64,000 nucleotides of DNA, from the NCBI RefSeq assembly GCF_030441895.1, contig NZ_JARJAS010000008.1; one strand, given 5' to 3'. Below are positions 40,638 to 49,551 of the stretch, piece by piece. The notes beneath the pieces were generated by a model. It made no database searches. It saw only the letters and a program-made list of their open reading frames with translations, and had not been told where the DNA came from. The stretch is from Enterococcus_D entomosocium (GTDB taxonomy: Bacteria > Bacillota > Bacilli > Lactobacillales > Enterococcaceae). Position numbers and translations under genes: made by a program. The first letter of the stretch is position 1. Every line of letters starts with the position of its first letter.

Positions 40638-43118
40638 ATGGATGAATTATTCACCCAACGCGCGAAAGCCGTTTTGGCTATCGCCCAAGAAGAAGCAAAA
40701 TACTTTAAGCACCAAGCGGTAGGTTCTGAACATATTCTATTGGCACTGGTCATTGAACAAAACGGGATCGCTGGCAAAACGTTACGGGAAATGAATATCA
40801 CAGAAAACGATATTCGTGAAGAAATCGAACATTTAACAGGGTACGGCACCGTTCGTCAATACCCAGAAAACGCCTATCTCGCGTATTCACCACGAGCAAA
40901 ACATACATTTGCTTATGCAGGGGATGAAGCCAAGCGTTTAGGGGCACCACAGATCGGTACCGAACATCTATTATTAGGCTTATTAAGAGACGAAGACATT
41001 TTGGCTTCACGAATCATGCTGAATCTCGGCTTGAGTCTCGCGAAAATGCGTCAGCTTTTGAAGAAAAAAATGGGCTTCAATGAAAGCAAAACCAACGGAA
41101 GTGCTGGTCGTCGTCGTCCAGCCCAAGCCAAAGCGCAGCAAGGAACACCGACCTTGGATTCCTTAGCCCGTGATTTGACCAAATTAGCCCGTGAAAAACG
41201 GCTAGATCCTGTTGTCGGTCGTGCCAAAGAAGTCAAACGGCTGATCCAGATCCTTAGCCGTCGGACCAAAAACAACCCTGTTCTCGTTGGGGAACCTGGT
41301 GTTGGGAAAACCGCGATCGCCGAAGGCTTAGCCCAAAAAATCATCAATGGGGAAGTCCCAGAAGACATGCAAAACAAACGTTTGATGATGCTGGACATGG
41401 GGGCTTTAGTTGCTGGAACGAAATACCGTGGAGAATTTGAGGACCGAATGAAAAAAATCATCGATGAGATCTATCAAGACGGTCAAATCATCTTATTCAT
41501 TGATGAATTGCATACACTGATTGGGGCCGGCGGAGCAGAAGGGGCGATTGATGCCTCGAATATTCTGAAACCAGCCTTAGCCCGTGGGGAATTGCAAACC
41601 ATCGGTGCCACAACACTAGATGAGTACCAAAAATACATTGAAAAAGATTCTGCGTTAGAACGCCGTTTTGCCCGGGTGCAAGTCGACGAACCGACACCAG
41701 AAGAAGCGGAAGAAATTTTACGGGGCTTGCGTCCTCGTTATGAAGAACATCATGGGGTGGAAATTTCTGATGATGCGTTACACGCCGCTGTGCAACTGTC
41801 CGTGCGTTACATCAATTCGCGCCAATTACCAGATAAAGCCATCGATTTGATGGATGAATCAGCTGCCAAAGTGCGTTTAGACAAAACCGATGAAAGTTCA
41901 GAATTGGCAGATCTGCAAAACGAGATCGCCAACTTGGTCGAAGAAAAAGAAGCCGCTATTCGTCAGCAAGATTTTGAAGCAGCAGCTCGTTTACGGATCA
42001 AGGAAAAGAAATTGACCCAACAGCTGACGGAAGTAGCGTTTATGGAAGTCAAAGAAGCATCAGGCTATGCCGATAGTGTTACTGCAGAAGATGTTGCTAC
42101 GGTCGTTTCCCAATGGACCGGCGTACCTTTGCAGCAGATGGAGAAAAAAGAAAGCGAACGCTTGTTGGATCTTGAAAAGATCTTGCATCAACGGGTAGTT
42201 GGCCAAGAAGAAGCAGTCAAGGCAGTCGCTCGTTCGATCCGCCGCGCCCGCAGTGGGTTGAAAGATCCGAACCGTCCAATTGGTTCCTTCATGTTCTTAG
42301 GCCCGACCGGTGTCGGGAAAACCGAGCTTGCCAAAGCCTTAGCAGAAGCGATGTTTGGTAGTGAAGATGCCTTGGTTCGTGTCGATATGTCCGAATTTAT
42401 GGAAAAATACAGCACGAGCCGTTTGATCGGTTCACCGCCAGGCTATGTCGGCTACGATGAAGGTGGGCAATTGACGGAAAAAATCCGTTCAAAACCATAC
42501 TCCGTCATCTTATTGGACGAGGTGGAAAAAGCCCATCCCGATGTCTTCAATATCCTCTTGCAAGTGCTAGATGATGGTCATTTGACGGATGCCAAAGGTC
42601 GGAAGGTCGATTTCCGCAACACGATTTTGATCATGACCTCTAATATCGGTGCCCAACAAATCCGCGAAGAAAAAAGCGTTGGGTTTAATGTCACTGATTT
42701 AACGAAAGATCACCAAGCGATGCAAAAACGGATCTTAGAAGAGCTGAAAAAAGCCTTCCGTCCAGAGTTCTTGAACCGTGTGGATGAAACAGTGGTCTTC
42801 CAATCCTTAGGTGAAGGGGAGATCCACGAGATCGTGAAGATCATGAGCAAAGCGATCATCAAACGATTAGGCAACCAAGACATCCAATTGAAGATCACGC
42901 CATCTGCCATTGATGTGATCGGTAAAGCTGGTTTTGATCCAGAATATGGGGCACGGCCGATTCGTCGGGCCTTGCAAAAAGAAGTCGAAGACCGTTTAAG
43001 TGAAGCACTCCTATCAGGACAAATTCATTTAGGTGACAAAGTGACGATCGGTGCTTCCAAAGGATCGATCACCCTCAATGTCAAAGAGGGACAAGCACGG
43101 GTCTTGCAACAAGTTTAA
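40638..43118 (+). CDS. clpC: Clp protease ATPase subunit ClpC
   Basis: AAA+ unfoldase that feeds ClpP, 826 residues. Clp-N double repeat (about 1-145), AAA1 with GEPGVGKTAIAEGL, a UVR/middle region (about 415-460), AAA2 with GPTGVGKTELAKAL and the C-terminal ClpB-D2 region. The ATG at 40638 is 8 nt behind GGAAG; the in-frame GTG at 40629 overlaps that site and the ctsR stop. Co-transcribed with ctsR. Confidence 0.97.
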   Translation: MDELFTQRAKAVLAIAQEEAKYFKHQAVGSEHILLALVIEQNGIAGKTLREMNITENDIREEIEHLTGYGTVRQYPENAYLAYSPRAKHTFAYAGDEAKRLGAPQIGTEHLLLGLLRDEDILASRIMLNLGLSLAKMRQLLKKKMGFNESKTNGSAGRRRPAQAKAQQGTPTLDSLARDLTKLAREKRLDPVVGRAKEVKRLIQILSRRTKNNPVLVGEPGVGKTAIAEGLAQKIINGEVPEDMQNKRLMMLDMGALVAGTKYRGEFEDRMKKIIDEIYQDGQIILFIDELHTLIGAGGAEGAIDASNILKPALARGELQTIGATTLDEYQKYIEKDSALERRFARVQVDEPTPEEAEEILRGLRPRYEEHHGVEISDDALHAAVQLSVRYINSRQLPDKAIDLMDESAAKVRLDKTDESSELADLQNEIANLVEEKEAAIRQQDFEAAARLRIKEKKLTQQLTEVAFMEVKEASGYADSVTAEDVATVVSQWTGVPLQQMEKKESERLLDLEKILHQRVVGQEEAVKAVARSIRRARSGLKDPNRPIGSFMFLGPTGVGKTELAKALAEAMFGSEDALVRVDMSEFMEKYSTSRLIGSPPGYVGYDEGGQLTEKIRSKPYSVILLDEVEKAHPDVFNILLQVLDDGHLTDAKGRKVDFRNTILIMTSNIGAQQIREEKSVGFNVTDLTKDHQAMQKRILEELKKAFRPEFLNRVDETVVFQSLGEGEIHEIVKIMSKAIIKRLGNQDIQLKITPSAIDVIGKAGFDPEYGARPIRRALQKEVEDRLSEALLSGQIHLGDKVTIGASKGSITLNVKEGQARVLQQV

Positions 43119-43133
43119 GTCGAGCCAATAACG

Positions 43134-43187
43134 GCAGTGGCGTTTCTATGGTCGAGCAATCGGCATCCATAGGAACGCCGCTTTTTT
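43134..43187 (+). terminator. Terminator after clpC
   Basis: 16-bp stem AGTGGCGTTTCTATGG/CCATAGGAACGCCGCT with minor wobble, 15-nt loop, T6. Confidence 0.92.
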
Positions 43188-43331
43188 GTCTTGTTATGTC
43201 TAGTAGTGATCAAGAAGTCTCCACTGATTATGATTGATGATTCACAAAAAAATATCCTTCTAAATAGCTTTATGACAACGGTTGATTAATGATCAAAGCG
43301 CTATTCGTGAAAAAAAGAGTAACGAGACCTC

Positions 43332-43360
43332 TTGGAAAGAATCCTGCTGTGTGATACTAT
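43332..43360 (+). promoter_or_regulatory. Promoter of the U32 pair
   Basis: TTGGAA-N17-TACTAT with TGA directly before the -10. The bases between the clpC terminator and this promoter show no other feature. Confidence 0.75.
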
Positions 43361-43387
43361 GAATGAGTTGAAAAAAGGAGGAGTATT

Positions 43388-44308
43388 ATGGTTGAGATTA
43401 TCGCCACGGTGGAATCGATCGAGCAAGCACAGCAGCTGATCCCTTATGTTGATACATTGTTTTTTGGAGAAGAGGCATTTGGGCTGCGCCTACCGGCCTC
43501 TTTTTCTCGTGAAGAGCAAATCAGACTGATCGACATGGCCCACGAAGCTGGAAAGAAAGTGACGATCGCGGTCAATGGCATCATGCACCCAGAAAAAATG
43601 AAGCTGATTCCAGAATACCTAGCATTTCTGAAGACCAATCAAGCCGATCAAATCGCTCTCGGAGATCCTGGGATCATTTACCGCATGAAGCAAAATCCAG
43701 AATGTGCCTTGCCATTTATCTATGCAGGGGAAACCTTAGTAACAAGCGCTCGTCAAATCAATTTTTGGGGACAAAAAGGGGCAAGGGCAGCCGTTTTAGC
43801 ACGAGAAGTTCCTTTCGAGGAAATGAAAATCATGGCCCCGCAACTAAATATTCCTGTGGAAGTATTGGTTTATGGTGCGACCTGCATTCACCAATCGAAG
43901 CGTCCGCTTTTACAAAATTATTATAACTATACCCAACAATCGGAAGAAAAGAACCACGATCGTGGGTTGTTTTTATCCGAACCGAAAAAAGAAGAAACCC
44001 ACTATTCCATTTATGAAGATAGCCACGGTACGCACATTTTTGCCAATAACGACATTAATTTGATGCTGCAGCTGGCGGAATTAGCCGAAACAGGCTTTCA
44101 AACCTGGAAGTTGGACGGAATCTATACACGAGGGGCAGCCTTTGTGGCAATTGCTAAACTGTTTGCCCAAGCCAAGACCCTTGTAGAAAGTGGGGAGTGG
44201 CAAGCAGAGCAAGCTGCTGTGCTCAGTGAACAAGTTGCCCAACTTCATCCGGCAGAACGTGGGTTAGACACTGGATTTTATGCCATCGATCCTGACGATA
44301 TCAAGTAA
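43388..44308 (+). CDS. Peptidase U32 family protein, tRNA hydroxylation (TrhP1-like)
   Basis: A 306-residue protein of the U32 family, similar in size and order to Bacillus YrrN (TrhP1), which with YrrO makes 5-hydroxyuridine at tRNA position 34. It keeps the TIM-barrel-like N-terminal half and an IEVLVYGATCIHQS-type region corresponding to the family's EVFIHGA-C motif. It begins the two-gene operon. Real peptidase activity is doubtful for this branch. Confidence 0.88.
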   Translation: MVEIIATVESIEQAQQLIPYVDTLFFGEEAFGLRLPASFSREEQIRLIDMAHEAGKKVTIAVNGIMHPEKMKLIPEYLAFLKTNQADQIALGDPGIIYRMKQNPECALPFIYAGETLVTSARQINFWGQKGARAAVLAREVPFEEMKIMAPQLNIPVEVLVYGATCIHQSKRPLLQNYYNYTQQSEEKNHDRGLFLSEPKKEETHYSIYEDSHGTHIFANNDINLMLQLAELAETGFQTWKLDGIYTRGAAFVAIAKLFAQAKTLVESGEWQAEQAAVLSEQVAQLHPAERGLDTGFYAIDPDDIK

Positions 44309-44321
44309 GGAGCAAGAACAA

Positions 44322-45563
44322 ATGACCGTTAAACAAGCTTTGAAACGACCAGAAGTGTTAGCACCAGCTGGTACGTTAGAAAAATTAAAAACAGCGATCC
44401 ACTATGGCGCTGACGCTGTCTATATCGGCGGCAATGCCTATGGCCTACGGAGTCGCGCGGGAAACTTTACCTATGAAGAAATGGCGGAAGGGGTAGCTTT
44501 TGCCAAAGCCCACAACGCAAAAGTCTATGTAGCAGCCAACATGGTGACTCATGAGGGCAATCAAGAAGGTGCAGGGGAGTTCTTTCGGGAATTGCGAGAT
44601 GTCGGTATTTCGGCCGTGATTGTTTCTGATCCCGCTTTGATCCAGATCTGCGCAACAGAAGCGCCGGGTCTACCGATCCATTTGTCCACCCAAGCCAGTG
44701 CCACGAACTATGAAACGTTGGAATTTTGGCGAGAAGAAGGCCTAGAACGGGTCGTCCTCGCTCGGGAAGTGTCGATGGAGGAAGTCGCTGAGATCCGCAA
44801 AAATACCAGCGTGGAGATCGAAGCCTTTATTCATGGCGCCATGTGTATTTCGTATTCTGGCCGTTGTACTTTGTCCAATCATATGTCGATGCGAGACGCT
44901 AATCGCGGCGGCTGTTCGCAATCTTGCCGTTGGAAATATGATCTGTTTGACATGCCGTTTGCAACGGAACGAAACAGTTTGACCAAGAATGGGACAGTGG
45001 AAGAAGAATTCTCCATGAGTGCCGTGGATATGTCGATGATTGAACATATCCCTGATCTGATCGAAAACGGAGTGGATAGTTTCAAAATCGAAGGCCGCAT
45101 GAAATCGATCCACTATGTTTCAACCGTGGCGAACGTTTATAAAGCAGCCGTGGACAGTTACATGGCCGATCCAGAGAACTATGTCTGCAAACAAGAATGG
45201 ATCGATGAACTGTGGAAAGTTGCGCAGCGCGAGCTTGCGTCAGGCTTTTACTATGATACCCCGAGTGAAAATGAGCAGTTGTTTGGTCCACGTCGGAAAA
45301 TTCCACAATACAAGTTTATTGGGGAAGTCATGGCATATGATCCGGCAACGAAAACAGCTACGATCCGGCAACGGAACCACTTTTCCGTCGGCGATGAAAT
45401 CGAATTTTACGGTCCCGGATTCCATCACTTTCACCAAACCGTCGAAGTCATGTATAATGAAGACGGTGAATCCATCGATCGTGCACCAAATCCTATGATG
45501 CTGCTGACGATGCCGGTCAAAGAACCGGTGGAAGTCGGAGACATGATTCGGAAGAAAAAATAA
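44322..45563 (+). CDS. Peptidase U32 family protein, tRNA hydroxylation (TrhP2-like)
   Basis: A 413-residue U32 protein starting RPEVLAPAGTLEKLKTAIHYGADAVYIGG, with the signature EAFIHGAMCISYSGRC and the Cys cluster NRGGCSQSCRW that probably holds an iron-sulfur cluster. Similar to Bacillus YrrO (TrhP2). The ATG at 44322 is 9 nt behind TAAGGAG; a longer in-frame start (44280) would overlap the first gene. Partner of the gene just upstream. Confidence 0.92.
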   Translation: MTVKQALKRPEVLAPAGTLEKLKTAIHYGADAVYIGGNAYGLRSRAGNFTYEEMAEGVAFAKAHNAKVYVAANMVTHEGNQEGAGEFFRELRDVGISAVIVSDPALIQICATEAPGLPIHLSTQASATNYETLEFWREEGLERVVLAREVSMEEVAEIRKNTSVEIEAFIHGAMCISYSGRCTLSNHMSMRDANRGGCSQSCRWKYDLFDMPFATERNSLTKNGTVEEEFSMSAVDMSMIEHIPDLIENGVDSFKIEGRMKSIHYVSTVANVYKAAVDSYMADPENYVCKQEWIDELWKVAQRELASGFYYDTPSENEQLFGPRRKIPQYKFIGEVMAYDPATKTATIRQRNHFSVGDEIEFYGPGFHHFHQTVEVMYNEDGESIDRAPNPMMLLTMPVKEPVEVGDMIRKKK

Positions 45564-45590
45564 GGTCGAGAGTCTCTCTCGGCTTTTTTT
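45563..45590 (+). terminator. Terminator after the U32 pair
   Basis: GGTCGAGAG/CTCTCGGCT stem, 3-nt loop, T7. Confidence 0.88.
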
Positions 45591-45656
45591 GTTGAATCAA
45601 TCCAGCCAAAAAGGATCGATGAGAACATAGACAATCTTAAGGAGGAAACAACAAAT

Positions 45657-47003
45657 ATGGAAACATACGACTACATAGTAATTGGCGGCGGCAGCGGCGG
45701 AATCGCCTCAGCCAATCGAGCAGGAATGCACGGTGCCAAAGTATTATTGATCGAAGGCAATGAATTAGGCGGCACCTGTGTCAATGTCGGCTGTGTGCCG
45801 AAAAAAGTCATGTGGCAAGCCAGTGAGATGTTAGAAATGATCAAGCGGGACGCAACTAGCTACGGTATTTATCCACATGTGGATAAATTTAATTTCACTG
45901 AGCTTGTGGATAACCGTGAAAAATACATTGATTTTTTACACACAGCCTATCAAAAAGGCTTAGATAGCAATAATGTAGAAGTTATCCACGGTTATGCACA
46001 GTTTGTGGATAACCACACGGTTACCGTCAATGGGGAAAACTACCATGCAGCAAATATTTTGATTGCCACCGGTGGAAAACCCAGCGCGATGAATATTCCC
46101 GGTGGTGAGTACGCCATTGACTCGAATGGTTTTTTTGCGTTGCGAGAAGCACCAAAGCGTATGGTCGTCTTAGGGGCAGGCTACATCGCAGCCGAAATCA
46201 GCGGGGTCAGCCAACAGCTGGGCAGCCAAGTGGCTTGGGCGTACCGTAAAGAGCGGCCATTACGAACCTTTGATAAGATGCTTGCGGATAATCTTGTGGA
46301 GATGTACCAAGAATCAGGGATCGAAACTTATGCAGGCTACGTTGCCTCTCGTATCATTAAAGAAGGTGACGAGTATATCGTTCACTTTGAAAATGGTGAA
46401 ACCTTGACCGGCGATTGCGTCCTTTTTGCTGGTGGTCGTGTGCCGAATACGGATAAGTTAGGCCTAGAAAACACCGATGTCCAATTGGATGAAAAAGGGT
46501 TTATCATTGTGGATAAATATCAAACTACTACAGCTGACACGATTTTTGCAGTGGGTGATGTCATTGGAAAATTGGATTTGACCCCCGTTGCGATAGCCGC
46601 CGGTCGTCGCTTGTCTGAGCGCTTGTTCAACGGTCAAAGCGGTGCGTACTTGGATTATCACTTAGTACCGACGGTCATCTTTACGCATCCACCGATTGCC
46701 ACGATTGGTTTATCCGAAGAAGCAGCCTTGGCAAAATATGGCCAAGAGCAGATAAAGGTGTATCGTTCGCGCTTTACACCGATGTACTTTGCTTTAAATG
46801 AGTATCGCCAAAAATGTGAGATGAAATTGGTGTGCTTAGGAGAAGAAGAAAAAATCATCGGTCTGCACGGCATCGGGATCGGTGTCGATGAAATGTTGCA
46901 AGGCTTCGCTGTAGCCATCAAAATGGGTGCTACGAAAGCAGACTTTGATCAAACCGTTGCCATTCATCCGACGGGGTCAGAAGAATTTGTGACGATGCGC
47001 TAA
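45657..47003 (+). CDS. gor: Glutathione-disulfide reductase
   Basis: NADPH- and FAD-dependent disulfide reductase, 448 residues. FAD site GGGSGGIASANRAG, redox pair GGTCVNVGCVPKK, NADP region VLGAGYIAAEIS with Arg-rich RKERPLRTF and the interface IHPTGSEEFVT that supplies the catalytic His. AAGGAGG precedes the ATG. Enterococci make glutathione with GshF, not encoded here. Monocistronic. Confidence 0.94.
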   Translation: METYDYIVIGGGSGGIASANRAGMHGAKVLLIEGNELGGTCVNVGCVPKKVMWQASEMLEMIKRDATSYGIYPHVDKFNFTELVDNREKYIDFLHTAYQKGLDSNNVEVIHGYAQFVDNHTVTVNGENYHAANILIATGGKPSAMNIPGGEYAIDSNGFFALREAPKRMVVLGAGYIAAEISGVSQQLGSQVAWAYRKERPLRTFDKMLADNLVEMYQESGIETYAGYVASRIIKEGDEYIVHFENGETLTGDCVLFAGGRVPNTDKLGLENTDVQLDEKGFIIVDKYQTTTADTIFAVGDVIGKLDLTPVAIAAGRRLSERLFNGQSGAYLDYHLVPTVIFTHPPIATIGLSEEAALAKYGQEQIKVYRSRFTPMYFALNEYRQKCEMKLVCLGEEEKIIGLHGIGIGVDEMLQGFAVAIKMGATKADFDQTVAIHPTGSEEFVTMR

Positions 47004-47018
47004 CTAATAAATAGAAGA

Positions 47019-47066
47019 AAAAACGAGCAGGGAAAACGAATTGATCGTTCTTCCCTGCTCGTTTTT
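47019..47066 (+). terminator. Terminator after gor
   Basis: AACGAGCAGGGAA/TTCCCTGCTCGTT stem with T5. A separate AAGCGGCTG/CAGCCGCTT hairpin (47075-47099) may end the leftward aldehyde dehydrogenase transcript. Confidence 0.9.
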
Positions 47067-47120
47067 ATGAAAGGAAGCGGCTGTATTGTTCAGCCGCTTA
47101 TCTTGAAGCACCTAGTTTCT

Positions 47121-48476
47121 TTATTTTTCGACATCGTAAGCGATGTAGTGAGTGTTTAAAAGCTGGGCGACATGGATATTTTCTGAAGTACTGCCGCCGC
47201 CATGGGAACCGCAACCTAGAGTCAAGGAAGGATTTAAGTTCGTGGTGCCCCCGATGGCTCCTAAAGCTGCTTGGGTATTGACTAAGATTCGGGCAGAAGG
47301 GATCGCCAGCCCAAATTCACGAACAAAGGTATCGTCTTTGGTATGAACGACAGCGGTGTGTCCAGCACCTTGGATCTTTAGCAATTCTTGGCAAAAACGA
47401 ATACCTTCCTCGGCATCAGCCACGGTATAAAAAGCCAGGATCGGCGAAAGTTTCTCCCGTGCATAGGGATTGTCCTTAGCGATGGCCGTCTGTTCCGAAA
47501 CGAGGATTTTCGTATCACTTGGGACCGACAGACCACTCATTTCGGCAATTTTAACTGCTGGCTGACCGATGATCCGGGGATTCAGACCGCCCTCAGCCGT
47601 GGTGATAAAATCAGCCAGCTTTTCGGACTCTTCTTGATTCAAAAAGTAGCCGTGATTTGCTTTCAATTCAGAGATCACTGCCTCTTTGATCGATTGCTCA
47701 ACGACTAATGCCTGTTCAGAGGCGCAGATCGTCCCATAATCGAAGGTTTTGCTACGGATGATCTGATCAACGGCTTTCGCGATGTCCGCAGATTTTTCTA
47801 GTAGCGCAGGGGTATTACCAGGGCCGACACCGATTGCTGGATTGCCCGAAGAATATGCGATTCGAACCATCGCTTTTCCACCAGTAGCCAAGATTAGATC
47901 GGTATCAGGATGTGCCATCAACTTTTGGGTATCCTCAATCGTCGGTTCTTCTAGTAATTGAACCAAATCGATCGGCAATCCGCATTCTTGCAGTACCTCT
48001 TTAAAGAGGGACACGGTCTCTTTGATTGCCTGCAGCGCTCGGGGATGAGGGGATAAGATGATCGCATTTTTCGTTTTTAATGCCAAAAGTACTTTGAAAA
48101 TCGTGGTGGATGTAGGATTGGTGGAAGGGATCAAGGCAACTAGGACACCCAATGGCGTAACGATTTTCAGCATCTTTTTCTCAGGCATTTCCTCTACGAT
48201 CCCGACCGTCGGCATATCTTTGATACTGTTATATAATATTTCACTGGCAAATAAATTTTTGATGTTTTTATCTTCTGCGTTTCCAAAGCCGGTTTCTTCC
48301 AGTGCCAATTTTGCTAAGTGCATCGAGTGGCTGGTCAGTTTATCTGCAGCTTTCCTCACCACGTAATCAACCGTTTCTTGCGAGGCAGTACGATAAAGTT
48401 CTTGGGCGTCTGACGCTTGCTTCATTAAGGAATCAACCAGTGTTAAGGGGCTGTGCACTGTTGTCTCTGTCATCAT
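47121..48476 (-). CDS. CoA-acylating aldehyde dehydrogenase
   Basis: It probably converts acetaldehyde (or another aldehyde) and CoA into acyl-CoA with NAD+. 451 residues, of the EutE/AdhE N-domain branch: nucleotide-binding PSTNPTSTTIFK, ATGGKAMVRIAYSSG, and catalytic Cys in DYGTICASEQALVV. There is no fused alcohol dehydrogenase. The start at 48476 is 9 nt from GGAGG; the first in-frame ATG (48485) abuts that site. Divergent from an AraC-type regulator; a cre-like site lies in the promoter. Confidence 0.92.
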   Translation of the reverse strand: MMTETTVHSPLTLVDSLMKQASDAQELYRTASQETVDYVVRKAADKLTSHSMHLAKLALEETGFGNAEDKNIKNLFASEILYNSIKDMPTVGIVEEMPEKKMLKIVTPLGVLVALIPSTNPTSTTIFKVLLALKTKNAIILSPHPRALQAIKETVSLFKEVLQECGLPIDLVQLLEEPTIEDTQKLMAHPDTDLILATGGKAMVRIAYSSGNPAIGVGPGNTPALLEKSADIAKAVDQIIRSKTFDYGTICASEQALVVEQSIKEAVISELKANHGYFLNQEESEKLADFITTAEGGLNPRIIGQPAVKIAEMSGLSVPSDTKILVSEQTAIAKDNPYAREKLSPILAFYTVADAEEGIRFCQELLKIQGAGHTAVVHTKDDTFVREFGLAIPSARILVNTQAALGAIGGTTNLNPSLTLGCGSHGGGSTSENIHVAQLLNTHYIAYDVEK

Positions 48477-48507
48477 ATCAATCATCCTCCTTGTTTTTTA
48501 TACTTTA

Positions 48508-48533
48508 ATTATATGTGAAAGTAAGCGTTTTCT
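48508..48533 (-). promoter_or_regulatory. Aldehyde dehydrogenase promoter with cre-like site
   Basis: On the minus strand a -10 TATAAT (48513-48508). AGTAAGCGTTTTCT (48520-48533) matches the catabolite element TGWAANCGNTNWCA in 12 of 14 positions and would let CcpA block the promoter. Confidence 0.5.
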
Positions 48534-48645
48534 TTAGGAGGGTTCTATGCTGTTTCAGGACAATTTTATCCAAGATTGTTATATTTTTAACATGCGTCAG
48601 TATTGTGCACAAAAAGAAACAAATTTAATTGTAAATGACTAAATA

Positions 48646-48654
48646 TGATATAAT
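48646..48654 (+). promoter_or_regulatory. Extended -10 promoter of the AraC regulator gene
   Basis: TGA-TATAAT, 34 bp upstream of the start codon; weak -35. Confidence 0.6.
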
Positions 48655-48687
48655 TTGAAAAAGAGAACACGGAAAGGAGTTGCTTTC

Positions 48688-49476
48688 ATGTGCTACATTT
48701 TAGTTGCCACCCCAGATGAAAAGGAACGAAATCAGATAAAACAAGTGGTCAGAAAAGATTTTTTTAACGCCACGCTCTTGCAAGATGCTTGGACAATGGC
48801 TGAAACGGTAGCGATCGCTGGGAAAGTACACGTTGATATCCTCATCTTGTCAATCTCTAATGAGGCCGAAGATCCTTTTTATTGGACAGCCGAAGTCATG
48901 AAAAAACAGCCGAACATCAAACTGATTTTGATTGATGAGACGAAGAACTTCGACAATCTTTATCGCTCACTGCGCTGCGGAGCCATCGATTACTTAGTGC
49001 GGCCTTTAAGCAAGCAAGAGCTTCAGCACAGTATCCACCGTAGTATTCTCTCGTTGAATCAAATTTCCCTATTGCACTACTCCACGTCAGCGATCACTGA
49101 TAATATTGCTGAACAAGTCAATCAGATCATTGAATACATCCATCTCAACTATCAAGAGCCGATCACCTTAGATGTCCTTGCTGCTTTCAGCCACATGCAT
49201 CGCAACTATATCAGCCGGATTTTTAAAGAAGCCACTGGGATGACTTTTACTAAATATTTGACGTTTTATCGAATAGAACAAAGCAAAAAGCTGCTGGTTA
49301 CTACGGAGGATTCCATTGCTGCTATCGCTGAACAAGTGGGGTATGATGATGCGGGTTATTACGCCCGGATCTTCAAACGTGAAACCAGCTATACACCGAA
49401 CCAATACCGCAAAACCTTTACCTCTTCCTATGTTGCTGCAGATTTGGTGTTTGCCCAAAGGGAAATGAGTTCATAA
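48688..49476 (+). CDS. AraC-family regulator with degenerate receiver domain
   Basis: A 262-residue protein of the YesN type. The N-terminal 115 residues have a receiver fold, but the phosphoacceptor Asp looks replaced by Ser (VDILILSIS), and the conserved Lys by Arg (YLVRPLSK). The C-terminal 100 residues are an AraC DNA-binding domain (two HTHs; FKRETSYTPNQYRK signature). The ATG at 48688 is 8 nt behind AAAGGAG. No histidine kinase is adjacent. It probably controls the divergent aldehyde dehydrogenase through another signal than phosphorylation. Confidence 0.88.
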   Translation: MCYILVATPDEKERNQIKQVVRKDFFNATLLQDAWTMAETVAIAGKVHVDILILSISNEAEDPFYWTAEVMKKQPNIKLILIDETKNFDNLYRSLRCGAIDYLVRPLSKQELQHSIHRSILSLNQISLLHYSTSAITDNIAEQVNQIIEYIHLNYQEPITLDVLAAFSHMHRNYISRIFKEATGMTFTKYLTFYRIEQSKKLLVTTEDSIAAIAEQVGYDDAGYYARIFKRETSYTPNQYRKTFTSSYVAADLVFAQREMSS

Positions 49477-49495
49477 GGGATCCCCTTGCTCAACT

Positions 49496-49534
49496 AAAAA
49501 AGCATGATCGCTTTTGGCAGCGACCATGCTTTTT
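49496..49534. terminator. Bidirectional terminator
   Basis: AAAAAGCATG/CATGCTTTTT outer stem and TCGCT/AGCGA inner stem between converging genes. Confidence 0.92.
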
Positions 49535-49551
49535 GGTGTTCGTTCATTAGA

